From Clostridia bacterium (GTDB lineage Bacteria; Bacillota; Clostridia; Christensenellales; CAG-314): 64,000 nucleotides of DNA. Every line of letters starts with the position of its first letter. Position 1 is the stretch's first letter. A program made the position numbers and the translations under genes. A model generated the notes under the pieces. That model was not told the origin of the DNA. It did no database searches and saw only the letters and a list, made by a program, of their open reading frames with translations. The stretch lies in NCBI GenBank assembly GCA_900769665.1, contig CAAGHL010000058.1, positions 1-64,000 on the forward strand, given 5' to 3'. Shown piece after piece: positions 16,779-26,112 of this stretch.

Positions 16779-17664
16779 GCGCGAAAGTCGTCGCAACAAA
16801 ATAAAGTCGTTTGTAATTTTGCTTGTGATATGCGTAGTGTGGCTGTTTCCTTTTGTTTATGTGTTCGGCATGTCCTTGCGTACAACCGAGGACTTGGTGT
16901 TGTACCCTAACTCGATTTTTCCGCACCCCGGCGGTTGGACGTTCGATCACTACGTAGACTTCTTTCGTTTGCACGACGGCGGAAACATGGACACGTTGAT
17001 GAGCGCGCTTGTCAACTCGACGATTACAACGGTTATTCACGTAATAGTCAGTATGCTGATTACCGTATTTGCGGCGTATTCCTTTGTATTTATGCGTTAT
17101 AAGGGACGTGCGTTTATCTACGCGTTGATTATTTTCGTCATGCCGATACCTAGCGTAATCGGGTTAGCACCGATGTATTCCATGTATGTCAGTATAGGTA
17201 AGCAAAGCGGTATATTGGACAATCTGTGGTACTTCTACTCGTGGATTATTTTCCCCGGCGTGGCGGGTGCGTTTAATCTGATGATTATGTACAATTGTTT
17301 CCGTTCGATACCTAAATCCATTGTTGAAAGCGCGCGTAGCGACGGTGCAGGCGAAATGGAAATTTTCCGCAGAGTGGTGTTGCCTCTTGCCAAGTCAAGT
17401 ATTCTTGTATGCGCGTTGTTTTCCTTCAACGGCTGTTGGAACAACCTTGTGTTTCCTCAACTTGTAGTAGCGGCGCAGTCGGATGTGCAAATGCACAACA
17501 CGATTACCGTTGCGCTGATGGGTTGGATAAAGAACGAAAGCGTCGAGTTTCACGGCAAAGCAATGGCCTCGTGCGTTATGAGTATACTTCCGCTTATGTT
17601 AATGTACTTCTTTACGCAAAGCAAGATGATAGACGGATTGTCGTCTACGGGCGTTAAAGGATAG
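16738..17664 (+). CDS. CUT1-type sugar ABC transporter permease (MalG/UgpE-like)
   Basis: A 308-residue inner-membrane protein with six predicted helices and an EAA loop near residue 197 (ESARSDGAGEMEIFRRVVLP). It is the second half of the translocation pore. The start lies within the previous gene, behind AAGGAGG, so synthesis of the two permeases is coupled. The C-terminal GLSSTGVKG tail is typical of the family. Confidence 0.92.
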   Translation: MKKTLPHSSLSKSERESRRNKIKSFVILLVICVVWLFPFVYVFGMSLRTTEDLVLYPNSIFPHPGGWTFDHYVDFFRLHDGGNMDTLMSALVNSTITTVIHVIVSMLITVFAAYSFVFMRYKGRAFIYALIIFVMPIPSVIGLAPMYSMYVSIGKQSGILDNLWYFYSWIIFPGVAGAFNLMIMYNCFRSIPKSIVESARSDGAGEMEIFRRVVLPLAKSSILVCALFSFNGCWNNLVFPQLVVAAQSDVQMHNTITVALMGWIKNESVEFHGKAMASCVMSILPLMLMYFFTQSKMIDGLSSTGVKG

Positions 17665-17673
17665 GAGTGACAA

Positions 17674-19383
17674 ATGAACAGTTTTGTAAAAATAGAGAAT
17701 CTCGAAAAGGTGTACCCCAACGGCGTCAAGGCAGTGTACAATTTCAATCTTGACATACAAAAAAACGAGTTTATCGTACTTGTCGGACCGTCCGGCTGCG
17801 GTAAATCTACAATGTTACGTATGATTGCCGGCTTGGAAGATATTACTTCGGGAGAGTTGACTATCGACGGCGAGTTTGCCAATTACAAACCCAGCAAGGA
17901 CAGAGGGCTGGCAATAGTGTTTCAAAACTACGCGTTGTATCCGCAAATGAATGTGTTTGAAAACATTGCTTTTCCTCTTACTGTCAGCAAGTATCCGTTT
18001 CCCGTTGTAGACGAGGAATTGCTTGCCGCGCGCGGAGTGGCACAAGCCTTGGAAACTTTTTCCGCCGAGGAACTTGTTGCCGCCGTTACGGAAGCGAGCA
18101 AGCTCAAAAGCGAACACATTGACGAGGCTTCATGGCTGAGTAAAAAGTTGGGCGTAGCACGCTGTGCGGCGGAACGTATTTTGTCCTACAAATTGACGGA
18201 CAAAACCGACGTTGAGGAGTTCCTGACGTCGTTAAAAAAGGACAACGTATCGCAAATTTCGTTACGCGAACAAGCTTTGCAAGCCGAAGGAAAGCACTTT
18301 GACGAGCATGCGCAACTACTGGACGAAACAGGCAAAGTAGTTACGGAAATGCGCAAAATGAACAAGTGGGAAATACAAGACAAAGTGTTTGCCGCCGCCG
18401 ACGTACTCGACCTAGGACAGTACCTCAATCGGTTGCCTAAGGAGTTGTCGGGCGGACAAATGCAACGTGTCGCACTGGGTCGTGCCATTGTCAAAAACGT
18501 ACCGTTGTTTTTGATGGACGAGCCGCTTAGCAACCTAGACGCGCGTTTGCGCCTGACCATGCGTAGTGAAATCGTCAAACTGCACAAGCGTATCAACGCA
18601 ACCACGATATACGTCACCCACGACCAAACGGAAGCGATGACCATGGCGGACAGAATCGTCGTCATGAGCAAAGGCTTCGTGCAACAAATCGACACACCCG
18701 AGCAAATCTACAACAACCCTTGCAACTTGTTTGTGGCAAAGTTTGTCGGTACGCCGCCGATAAACTTGCTTACGGCAAACTTCGACGGAACAAAACTGAT
18801 GGTAGGTGACTACGAATTGCCGTTGCCTACTGCCGAAGCGGCGGCAATAAACGAGTTTTACAACCGCACGTACGATACTTTTGCCAAGCAACTTGCCGAC
18901 TACGACGGAAGCGACAAGTCCAAGGAATTTATGTTGAAGGTATTGTCCGCCACCGCAGACAAGGCAGGAGTGGAAATCAAACCTAAAATAACTTTTTGGA
19001 AAAAGCTTGTAGGGCTGTTTAAGAAAAAGCAGACGGAGCAAGTAGTGGACGACGTCTTTGTCAAACTGACGGAAAAGACGGAATTGTTGCAAAAGTATTG
19101 CCAAGGCGACAAAACGCTGACGTTGGGGTTGCGTCCCGAGTCGTTGCATGTAGAAGTGTACGACCAAAAAACGCACGGAAACGATTGCATTGTGGTCGAG
19201 CCTACGCTCATGGAGTTGATGGGTAGTGAAATTTACGTGCATTTCGATTTTTATGGTGAGGAAATGATTGCAAAAATGTCGGCAAAAACAAAAATCGGCG
19301 AGCAAACCAAGTTGGCGATAAAGTTTTCCACCGAAGATTTGTTTTTGTTTGACCCGATTTCGGGTGAGAGAATTTGTCTATGA
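17674..19383 (+). CDS. Enlarged MalK/UgpC-type ABC transporter ATPase with two insertions
   Basis: A 569-residue ATPase, about 200 residues longer than usual MalK/UgpC proteins (about 370). Walker A is GPSGCGKST (38-46), the Q-loop is VFQNYALYPQM, the signature LSGGQM lies at 258-263 and Walker B is LFLMDEP, followed by the D-loop SNLDAR and the switch VTHDQTEA. The signature sits some 120 residues further along than normal because of an insertion of about 110 residues (about 113-224) in the helical subdomain. A second insertion of about 90 residues (about 390-479), including a Lys-rich WKKLVGLFKKK segment, interrupts the C-terminal regulatory TOBE domain. All ATPase motifs are intact, so it should energise the adjacent permeases. 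The insertions may be regulatory or membrane-contacting. Confidence 0.9.
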   Translation: MNSFVKIENLEKVYPNGVKAVYNFNLDIQKNEFIVLVGPSGCGKSTMLRMIAGLEDITSGELTIDGEFANYKPSKDRGLAIVFQNYALYPQMNVFENIAFPLTVSKYPFPVVDEELLAARGVAQALETFSAEELVAAVTEASKLKSEHIDEASWLSKKLGVARCAAERILSYKLTDKTDVEEFLTSLKKDNVSQISLREQALQAEGKHFDEHAQLLDETGKVVTEMRKMNKWEIQDKVFAAADVLDLGQYLNRLPKELSGGQMQRVALGRAIVKNVPLFLMDEPLSNLDARLRLTMRSEIVKLHKRINATTIYVTHDQTEAMTMADRIVVMSKGFVQQIDTPEQIYNNPCNLFVAKFVGTPPINLLTANFDGTKLMVGDYELPLPTAEAAAINEFYNRTYDTFAKQLADYDGSDKSKEFMLKVLSATADKAGVEIKPKITFWKKLVGLFKKKQTEQVVDDVFVKLTEKTELLQKYCQGDKTLTLGLRPESLHVEVYDQKTHGNDCIVVEPTLMELMGSEIYVHFDFYGEEMIAKMSAKTKIGEQTKLAIKFSTEDLFLFDPISGERICL

Positions 19384-19398
19384 CAAAGGAGTAAAACC

Positions 19399-21141
19399 GT
19401 GAAAAAACTAAGATTTTTTGTATTGGTAATTACTGTAGTGATGTGTTTGTCCGCGTTTGCGGCTTGCAACGGCAACGACAAAACGGACATCGTACCCGTC
19501 AAGCCAGATCAACCTACGGTTGCCGCTTTGCCGACGTTGACGTTTGACGGAGAAACGCTTAAAAACAATACATTGGTTATTGCCGTCACAAACAAGGCGC
19601 AGATTGTTTTGCCGCAGTACGTTGCTAAAAATCGTTTCGGCAAGGAAATGGACAACAGTGCCGTTGCCGTTACTCATATGTATGATGGCGCGGTAGACAA
19701 CAGTGTGACATACAAGGCGGGAGCAAGTAGTCGCAAATACTATGCGGTAGGGCAACACACCTTTATTTTTGTAGTTACCGACAATGACAACGCGACATTG
19801 GTCAACTACTATTACGTGTATCTTACCGTGTATCAAAGTTTGTTTAAGGTGCTTGGTAACAGAGATGTCTTGCAAGGCGAATTAAGCGACGCTCCGACTT
19901 TACGTACCAATGATCCGGGGTTTGCGCTCAGTTGGTTCAACCTCGATCGTAGTGACGTGTACTATGCCGAGGCAACATTCGACAGCGTGGATAAAGACGA
20001 AAACGACGGTCGCGATTGGGGTATCGGATTGTTACATGCTACCGATGAGGACGGCAGTTATTCGCTTAAAGATTACTATCGCATTTACGATTGGGGCAAC
20101 ACGTGGGCGCATCGATATTCCCGCGGGTGGAATCCAGATTCAAGCTTTGTGCGCGAGTTTTACACTTCGCAAGGTCTTGTCGATCCCGGATTTAACGTGG
20201 GCGGCAACAAGATCACAATAGGTATAGCACGTGTCGGCGATGTATTTTATTCTTTCCTAAACGGACAACTTACCGACAAGTACGTGTATGCGGCGTTGAA
20301 AGATCGCAAGACTTCTCCCGGTATTTGTCTTATCGGTAACGACGTTGTGGCATACCCCGGTACGGCGTCAAATATGAAGTTTGTCAGTGGCGACGAAGCG
20401 GAAATGCTGATTGCCAAATTGTGCGGAGAAGATACCTACTACAACGATTTCGGTTACTGTAGAGTGCTCGAAGGGTACAATGCGGCAACATTTACCGACG
20501 GCGGTTTTGCCTTTGACAAAATCGGCGATTTCGGCGCTTCGCAACGCAATTGGTGGAACTGCGCCGTCAAGACAAACACCTACATCGGCGGCAATTCCAA
20601 GGTGGAGTTCGACCTCGAAACGGTGGGGCAACAAACGAGCTTCGGCACACTGCGTATCTACATCAAAAAGGCAATGAACAGCGCCGATCCGACCAACGGC
20701 GAAGGCTTTTACAACGGTATACGTTTGTATTACTTTGGAAATAGCAACCGACCGGGCGGGGTAAATGTGGAAACGTTGCAGGAAATACCCGACGGCGACG
20801 GTACGCGATGGGAGCACATGGACGAAAAAGACGCCGACGGCAACTCTCGCTACGAAAACTTCGACGGAGCGGACGTGTTTAGCACAAACGCCAAACTGCA
20901 CGTGGAAATACGCATGCAACCGCTTGCAGGCGAAAACGGCGAAACCAAGTTTACTTACACTTTTACCGAAATCGGTAAGGAAAATCCCAATACGTACACG
21001 TTTTTCTCGTACGCAACGCAGGCTCCTTCCTCGGCGGAATCGGAAGACGAGTACAACGAATTGTTCTTCCTGTCCTTTATGACGGACAACGTACAATGTA
21101 AGATAAGTAATCTTTTAGTTACTGCCAACAAAGTGTATTAG
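19399..21141 (+). CDS. Surface lipoprotein sharing modules with the BIG2 lipoprotein
   Basis: A 580-residue lipoprotein starting at GTG (AAAGGAG upstream) with lipobox FAAC (Cys23). Residues of about 40-140 form an Ig-like or cadherin-like beta domain. Residues of about 150-330 resemble the duplicated beta-sandwich module of the protein at 5376 (WGIGLLH, HRYSRGWN, ITIGIARVGDVFYSFLNG). The last 200 residues resemble that protein's C-terminal domain. No catalytic motif was found. It lies 15 bases after the ATPase gene and ends the importer operon before a terminator. Likely role: glycan capture on the surface; function is inferred from context only. Confidence 0.75.
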   Translation: MKKLRFFVLVITVVMCLSAFAACNGNDKTDIVPVKPDQPTVAALPTLTFDGETLKNNTLVIAVTNKAQIVLPQYVAKNRFGKEMDNSAVAVTHMYDGAVDNSVTYKAGASSRKYYAVGQHTFIFVVTDNDNATLVNYYYVYLTVYQSLFKVLGNRDVLQGELSDAPTLRTNDPGFALSWFNLDRSDVYYAEATFDSVDKDENDGRDWGIGLLHATDEDGSYSLKDYYRIYDWGNTWAHRYSRGWNPDSSFVREFYTSQGLVDPGFNVGGNKITIGIARVGDVFYSFLNGQLTDKYVYAALKDRKTSPGICLIGNDVVAYPGTASNMKFVSGDEAEMLIAKLCGEDTYYNDFGYCRVLEGYNAATFTDGGFAFDKIGDFGASQRNWWNCAVKTNTYIGGNSKVEFDLETVGQQTSFGTLRIYIKKAMNSADPTNGEGFYNGIRLYYFGNSNRPGGVNVETLQEIPDGDGTRWEHMDEKDADGNSRYENFDGADVFSTNAKLHVEIRMQPLAGENGETKFTYTFTEIGKENPNTYTFFSYATQAPSSAESEDEYNELFFLSFMTDNVQCKISNLLVTANKVY

Positions 21142-21153
21142 GACAAATTTTTC

Positions 21154-21201
21154 GGACGTCGAACTTCTGCCGACGCACTTGTTCGACGTCCATGCTTTTT
21201 T
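21154..21201 (+). terminator. Intrinsic terminator between the importer operon and GH31
   Basis: An 11-base-pair stem (GGACGTCGAAC to GTTCGACGTCC) around a 16-base loop, followed by a T-rich run. The GH31 gene begins only 13 bases later, so its expression depends on readthrough or a promoter inside the upstream gene. Confidence 0.75.
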
Positions 21202-21213
21202 ATGGAGAGTTTT

Positions 21214-23733
21214 ATGGAACAATTTATTTTCGGGCAAATTCGCGTGCAAGTGCTCAATGCTCGTGTTGTCCGAGTGGAGCAAAGCGGCAACGGCAAGTTT
21301 TTTGACAAAGACACTTTTTTGATACCAAACCGCAAGGAAGTGTGCGACGACGATGTTTGCGCTATGGCGTGCGACGGTGGCGTGGCGGTAGGCAATTATA
21401 CGATTTGTCTGCCGCAAAACACAAGCGACATTGCCGACGTAAAGGTGGTAAGGGACGGAAAAGTCGTATATGTATGCGGCAATACGGACAACAGCGGCGA
21501 GTTGCCTACTTTGGACAAAACTCCCGACGTGTATGCCGTGGCGGACAACCCTCGTATCGTCGTGCCGCAAGGCGGCTACTCGACTGAAAGAAACGGCGAG
21601 TATGAAATTGACGAAAAATCGCAAGACGTTTACTTGCTTTTGTGCGACGGTGACTTCAAGCTGTTGCGCAGTCTGTATATAGAGTTGACGGGGCGTTGCG
21701 AGATGCCTCGCCTGTCCACCCTCGGCGCATGGAACAGCAAATACTACCCCTACACCGACAAGGAAGCGTTGCAAGTGCTTGCTGACTACGACAGTCACGA
21801 CTACCCCTTGGACAACTTGGTTATCGACACCGACTGGCGCACCGACGCAAACGGTTGGGGATACGACGTCAACACCAAGCTGTTTCCCGATATGCAAGGT
21901 TTCATTGCTAAGGTGCATGCGCACAACGTGGACGTTATGTTCAACGACCACCCGGAACCCGTCGATGGCGCAAACGTGTTTGCCGACAAGGAAATCGCCT
22001 ACCGTGAACGCAATTTGCAAAATTTGCTCGGTATGGGCTTGGATACTTGGTGGTACGATCGCAACTGGATGACGGCGCTTGTGTCGCCCACAAGCAAGAT
22101 TAAGTGCGAAACGTTGGGTATGTATTTGTTTTACGACATTACCAAACACTTTTACCAAAGGAAGGCAAACAACAACACGATTTACCGCCGTCCCGACATT
22201 ATGGCAAACGTGGACAACATTGCCAATGGTACATATGTTGCAATCAATTCCTCGGCGTCGCATCGTTACCCGATACAATGGACGGGCGACATTTTGTCCG
22301 ACGAGGGCGACCTTGCGCAAGAGGTGCACAACCTTGTCAAGGGCGGCAACAACTGCATTGCTTACGTCAACGCCGACTGCGGCGGACACGGAGGCAACCC
22401 TGACAAGGAAATGTTTATCCGTTGGATGCAATTCGGCACGCTGTCGCCCGTTTTCCGCCCTCACTGCATGAACGGCGGACTTGTACGCACTCGCGAGGCT
22501 TGGAACTACGACGACGAAACGGTGGACATTGTGCGCAATTACAACAATTTGCGTTACCGCTTGTTGCCTGTTATTTACACGCAGGCGCACAATTGCTACG
22601 TCAGCGGCGAACCCGTGTTTAAGGCGCTCGGTTGGAACTACCCGTCGGACAAAACTGCACTTGCTTGTAACGACGAGTACATGCTGGGTGACGACCTGCT
22701 TATTTCGCCCATTGCGGGTATTCCGCCCAAAGTGGTGGCGGAGCAAAACTACGTCACACCCGTCAAGACGACATATTTTGACGGAACAAAGTTTGAAGGC
22801 AAGCCGATATTTGCGACGGAATATAAAAAAATAGAAATGAACCTCAACAACGTTGCGCCCGAAGAGCAAGTGCCGATGTACAACTTCTCGGCGCGGTTTG
22901 AAACTTCCGTGCGCTTTGACAAGGCTGTGGAGCTTGTGTTGCGTGTGGATGACGGCGCAAAGGTGTGGCTTGACGACGAGTTGGTGTTGGAAGACAACAG
23001 TTTCCACTCGGCGCTAAACCACAAACTAGGAGTGTTGCAACCCGACCGCACGTACAAGGTGCGTATCGACTATTTCCAAGGCGGCGCGCAAGCCGTGGCA
23101 ATGCTGTGCTACAACGAGGTCGCGCCGCAACAAATCCCGTCTACCTATTTGCCCGAGGGCAAGTGGTTGGACGTGTTTAGCGGCAAGGTGTACGGCGGCA
23201 ACGCAACGGTAAGCCGCAACTATGCGCTTGGCGAGATGCCGCTGTTTGTGCGTATGGGCGCAGTTGTGCCGCTGGCGTATGAAGCACCGAACACTAAAAA
23301 GCAAACATGGGACAAACTTGTATACGACTTCTATCCATATAAGGACAGTTTCGACAGCGGTGCACTGTACGAGGACGACACCGAAACGACGGCGTACAAA
23401 ACGGGCGAATATCGCACAAGCACATATGCCGCAAGTTACGACAATACAGCCGACGCTTACGTACTTACGCTGGAAGCAAGTGGGGGAGGTTTTGCAGGTA
23501 AAAAGGCGTTTAACAGTCGAAAGTGTACCGTTAAAATGCACTTAACGCAACAAATAAACAAAGTAGTGTGTGTTACCGTCAACGGAACGCAAGTGCCGTT
23601 TACGTTGCACAAATGCGACAAGCAAGCGTTTCCGCTGTCCGTTTGCGACGGTGCACCGGACGGCGACGTTGTCACTGCGGAGTTTGATACGGACGTGAGC
23701 AAACGCTACGAAATAAAGTTCTTTGTAGAGTAG
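21214..23733 (+). CDS. GH31-family glycosidase with inserted PA14 domain
   Basis: An 839-residue enzyme without a signal peptide, hence probably cytoplasmic. The GH31 barrel is seen in LVIDTDWRT, in WWYDRNW with the probable nucleophile Asp282, and in QWTGDILSDEGDL with the probable acid/base Asp359. A region at about 546-636 (FSARFETSVRFDKAVELVLR, DDGAKVWLDDELVLED, RIDYFQGGAQA) is a PA14-type beta-barrel, which in related enzymes shapes substrate recognition. GH31 includes alpha-glucosidases, alpha-xylosidases and alpha-N-acetylgalactosaminidases; the specificity is not settled here. The ATG at 21214 is preferred to 21202 because GGAGAG lies between the two. The gene is followed after 9 bases by the DUF4965 gene. 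Confidence 0.88.
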   Translation: MEQFIFGQIRVQVLNARVVRVEQSGNGKFFDKDTFLIPNRKEVCDDDVCAMACDGGVAVGNYTICLPQNTSDIADVKVVRDGKVVYVCGNTDNSGELPTLDKTPDVYAVADNPRIVVPQGGYSTERNGEYEIDEKSQDVYLLLCDGDFKLLRSLYIELTGRCEMPRLSTLGAWNSKYYPYTDKEALQVLADYDSHDYPLDNLVIDTDWRTDANGWGYDVNTKLFPDMQGFIAKVHAHNVDVMFNDHPEPVDGANVFADKEIAYRERNLQNLLGMGLDTWWYDRNWMTALVSPTSKIKCETLGMYLFYDITKHFYQRKANNNTIYRRPDIMANVDNIANGTYVAINSSASHRYPIQWTGDILSDEGDLAQEVHNLVKGGNNCIAYVNADCGGHGGNPDKEMFIRWMQFGTLSPVFRPHCMNGGLVRTREAWNYDDETVDIVRNYNNLRYRLLPVIYTQAHNCYVSGEPVFKALGWNYPSDKTALACNDEYMLGDDLLISPIAGIPPKVVAEQNYVTPVKTTYFDGTKFEGKPIFATEYKKIEMNLNNVAPEEQVPMYNFSARFETSVRFDKAVELVLRVDDGAKVWLDDELVLEDNSFHSALNHKLGVLQPDRTYKVRIDYFQGGAQAVAMLCYNEVAPQQIPSTYLPEGKWLDVFSGKVYGGNATVSRNYALGEMPLFVRMGAVVPLAYEAPNTKKQTWDKLVYDFYPYKDSFDSGALYEDDTETTAYKTGEYRTSTYAASYDNTADAYVLTLEASGGGFAGKKAFNSRKCTVKMHLTQQINKVVCVTVNGTQVPFTLHKCDKQAFPLSVCDGAPDGDVVTAEFDTDVSKRYEIKFFVE

Positions 23734-23742
23734 AGGTGAAAT

Positions 23743-25758
23743 ATGACGGAAAGAAAATTGCCGTGCTATCCGCTGTTTGTAAAAGACCCCAACTTTTCGC
23801 TGTGGAGTAACGACGAGTATCTCAACAAAAACTATCCGCAAACTTGGTTTGGCGAAAGAAAAAACATTTGCGGTTTTGTCGACGTTAACGGGCAAAAGTA
23901 TTGTTTTATGGGCAGGACGGACGACTTCACTCCGTACGGTGTAAAGCCTGCCGAACAAGTGAATTTGCAAGTGACGGCATTTACCACCGAGTACAAGTTT
24001 GTTGCGGGCAAAGCTACGCTAGCGATCAAGTTTGTTTCGCCGTTGCCGCCCGACGACATGGAGCTGATGTCGTTGCCCGTGTGCTACATGGAGTACGAGC
24101 TATCGGGCGCCGAGGGCGAAGTGTCGGTGTTTGTGGGCGGAAACGTTGCCTACAACGACATTCCGCAAACGCAGGACAAACGAGTTGTCGGCGACAGTTT
24201 TGCGTTGGACGGCTACGAGGCGGCGGTCATCGGACTTCGTCGCCAACTGCCGCTAAGCAACAACAACGACGCTTACGGCGCCGATTGGGGCTACTTCTAT
24301 TTGAGCGGACAACACGCCTACGTAGCCGACGGCGCAAGCCTTGCCGACTACTTGAAGTGTAATAACCGCAACATTACTTGCCAAACGGAAGAAAAGTACA
24401 TTGCAAGCTTCAATACGGCGGCTAGCGGCGTTGTTATGCTGGGCTACGACGAAACGGTTGCAATCAACTACTTTGGCAAGTATTTGCAAGGATACTACTT
24501 GCAGGAGCACTCGATTTTTGACGCGCTAAAATACGTGCAAGCAAACTACAGTGCAATTGACAAAAAGTTGGCGGCGTTTGACGAACGCTTGCGTGCCGAC
24601 GTTGCCGCCAAGTGCGACGGATTTGCCGACGAGTACTACAACGTGCTTGTGGCTTCGTTGCGTCAAAGCGTTGCGGCACACAAATTAGTGCGTGACGGCG
24701 ACGACGTGCTGTTTTTGTCCAAGGAGTGCTGGTCTAACGGCAGTATTGCCACGGTGGACGTCAGCTACCCGTCCGTGCCGCTGTACTTGCTGTACAACAC
24801 GGAGCTTGTAAAAGGTATGATGCGCCCGATATTCAAGTTTGCTCGCATGCCCGTGTGGAGTTTCGACTTTGCGCCGCACGACGTTGGCACATACCCCGTG
24901 TGCAACGGGCAAGGATACGGCTTGAAGAAGTCCGTCGAGGCAAAGCTTGGCACTACGTACAAGCCGCACGACGTTACGACGCGCTTCCCGACGTACATTT
25001 TGCCGCAAACCGCCGACGTGTACGACTTTAACATGCAAATGCCGGTGGAAGAGTGCGCAAACATGTTGGTTATGCTGTATGCGTGCTACCGTTACGACCA
25101 TGACGACGCATTGTTTGCGGCGAACGCCGATTTGGCGGCAAAATGGGTCAAGTATTTGGTGGACAACGGCTTGCATCCTGCCAATCAACTTTGCACAGAC
25201 GATTTTGCAGGGCATTTGGCAAACAATCTAAACCTTGCTGTAAAAGCAACCGTAGGTATTGCTTGCTATGCGGAGTTGTTGCGTGTAATGGGCGACAAAA
25301 GCGGTGCGGAAAAGTATCGCAAGATTGCCGATGGGTTTGCAAAGGAAATTACGGCGTTTGGCTGCAAATTTAGTCATTTGCCCATCACGTGGGACAGTGA
25401 CGACAGTACGTATTCCTTGAAGTACAACATGGCGTTTGACAAGGTTTTGGGGCTTGGATTGTTTGCCGATAGCCTTGCCGAGAGGGAGGTAGATTGCTAT
25501 CTCGACAAGCTCAACGAGTATGGCACGCCGCTGGACAACCGCAAGGAATACACCAAGAGCGATTGGCTGGTGTGGGCGGCAAGCCTGACAAACGACAAAG
25601 AAAAGCAAGGCAAGCTGATTGCTAGCCTCGACAAGTACCTTCGCACAAGTCAGGAGCACATCCCATTTGCCGATTGGTACGAAACGAAAACCACCCTGCA
25701 TCACGAGTTTTTGGCTCGCTCCGTCCAAGGCGGCTGCTTCATGTTGCTACTGAAGTAA
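23743..25758 (+). CDS. GtaA-like protein (DUF4964/DUF5127/DUF4965/DUF1793)
   Basis: A 671-residue protein matching the family annotated as glutaminase A after fungal GtaA. Diagnostic stretches are FLSKECWSNGSIATVDVSYP, FDFAPHDVGTYP, QMPVEECANMLVMLYA, DDFAGHLANNLNLAVKA, YSLKYNMAFDKVLGL and YTKSDWLVWAASL. The C-terminal part is an (alpha/alpha)6 barrel and the N-terminal part a beta-sandwich, an architecture common among glycoside hydrolases. No signal peptide is seen, unlike the secreted fungal enzyme. Despite the family name, its place right after GH31 in a glycan cluster suggests a carbohydrate substrate; this is inference. The acidic residues in PHDVGTYP and TDDFAGH are plausible catalytic candidates. 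Confidence 0.85.
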   Translation: MTERKLPCYPLFVKDPNFSLWSNDEYLNKNYPQTWFGERKNICGFVDVNGQKYCFMGRTDDFTPYGVKPAEQVNLQVTAFTTEYKFVAGKATLAIKFVSPLPPDDMELMSLPVCYMEYELSGAEGEVSVFVGGNVAYNDIPQTQDKRVVGDSFALDGYEAAVIGLRRQLPLSNNNDAYGADWGYFYLSGQHAYVADGASLADYLKCNNRNITCQTEEKYIASFNTAASGVVMLGYDETVAINYFGKYLQGYYLQEHSIFDALKYVQANYSAIDKKLAAFDERLRADVAAKCDGFADEYYNVLVASLRQSVAAHKLVRDGDDVLFLSKECWSNGSIATVDVSYPSVPLYLLYNTELVKGMMRPIFKFARMPVWSFDFAPHDVGTYPVCNGQGYGLKKSVEAKLGTTYKPHDVTTRFPTYILPQTADVYDFNMQMPVEECANMLVMLYACYRYDHDDALFAANADLAAKWVKYLVDNGLHPANQLCTDDFAGHLANNLNLAVKATVGIACYAELLRVMGDKSGAEKYRKIADGFAKEITAFGCKFSHLPITWDSDDSTYSLKYNMAFDKVLGLGLFADSLAEREVDCYLDKLNEYGTPLDNRKEYTKSDWLVWAASLTNDKEKQGKLIASLDKYLRTSQEHIPFADWYETKTTLHHEFLARSVQGGCFMLLLK

Positions 25759-25764
25759 TGGCAC

Positions 25765-25796
25765 AATGTAACAAAAACTTAATACGTACACAAAAA
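25765..25796. repeat. Copy 3 of a dispersed AATACGTATAC-like element
   Basis: AATGTAAC, A-rich spacer, then TTAATACGTACACAAAAA. It matches the copies at 283-315 and 4084-4106 and overlaps the start of a terminator. On the minus strand it fits TTGTGT-17-TACATT. Confidence 0.4.
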
Positions 25797-25832
25797 TCGC
25801 TTACATTTCATGCAAGATGTAGGCGATTTTTG
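25792..25832 (+). terminator. Intrinsic terminator of the GH31/GtaA-like genes
   Basis: Stem from AAAATCGC to GCGATTTT with inner pairing of CTTACAT and ATGTAG, ending in a T-rich tract. It closes the first glycan cluster. Confidence 0.75.
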
Positions 25833-26112
25833 CATTGTATCCGATTGCGTGCTTGATTTGTCGGGCGTCCGCTTTTCTTTGTATGTTTTTTTAATGTAAT
25901 GTAAGTGAGCCATGGGACGATTTGTTGCCGTTTGTCGGTAGGTTTTCATAAAAAACGCGGCATATTGCCCCTGATAAGAACCGAATGTACGTAAAAAATA
26001 CCGTTTGCAATTTTCAAAACGAAAGGCAAACGGTTTTTGTCTGCTTGTTGTGTGAGTCGTGTGTTTGCAAGGGTGAAAAACAACTGTCGACAACAACAAA
26101 ATACAAGTAAGT
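25833..26112. other. Gene-free stretch between two terminators
   Basis: No gene was found. A second terminator-like hairpin sits at 26000-26040. The rest shows A/T tracts but no recognised RNA or mobile element. Confidence 0.4.
26000..26040 (+). terminator. Terminator-like hairpin
   Basis: ACCGTTTGC pairs with GCAAACGGT around a 17-base loop, with five T at the 3' side. It may be left over from a gene that has decayed. Confidence 0.5.

Noticed and set aside
21115..23007. A 630-codon open frame antisense to GH31
   Set aside because: Shadow of a clear GH31 gene with catalytic motifs on the plus strand; the antisense product matches nothing recognisable.
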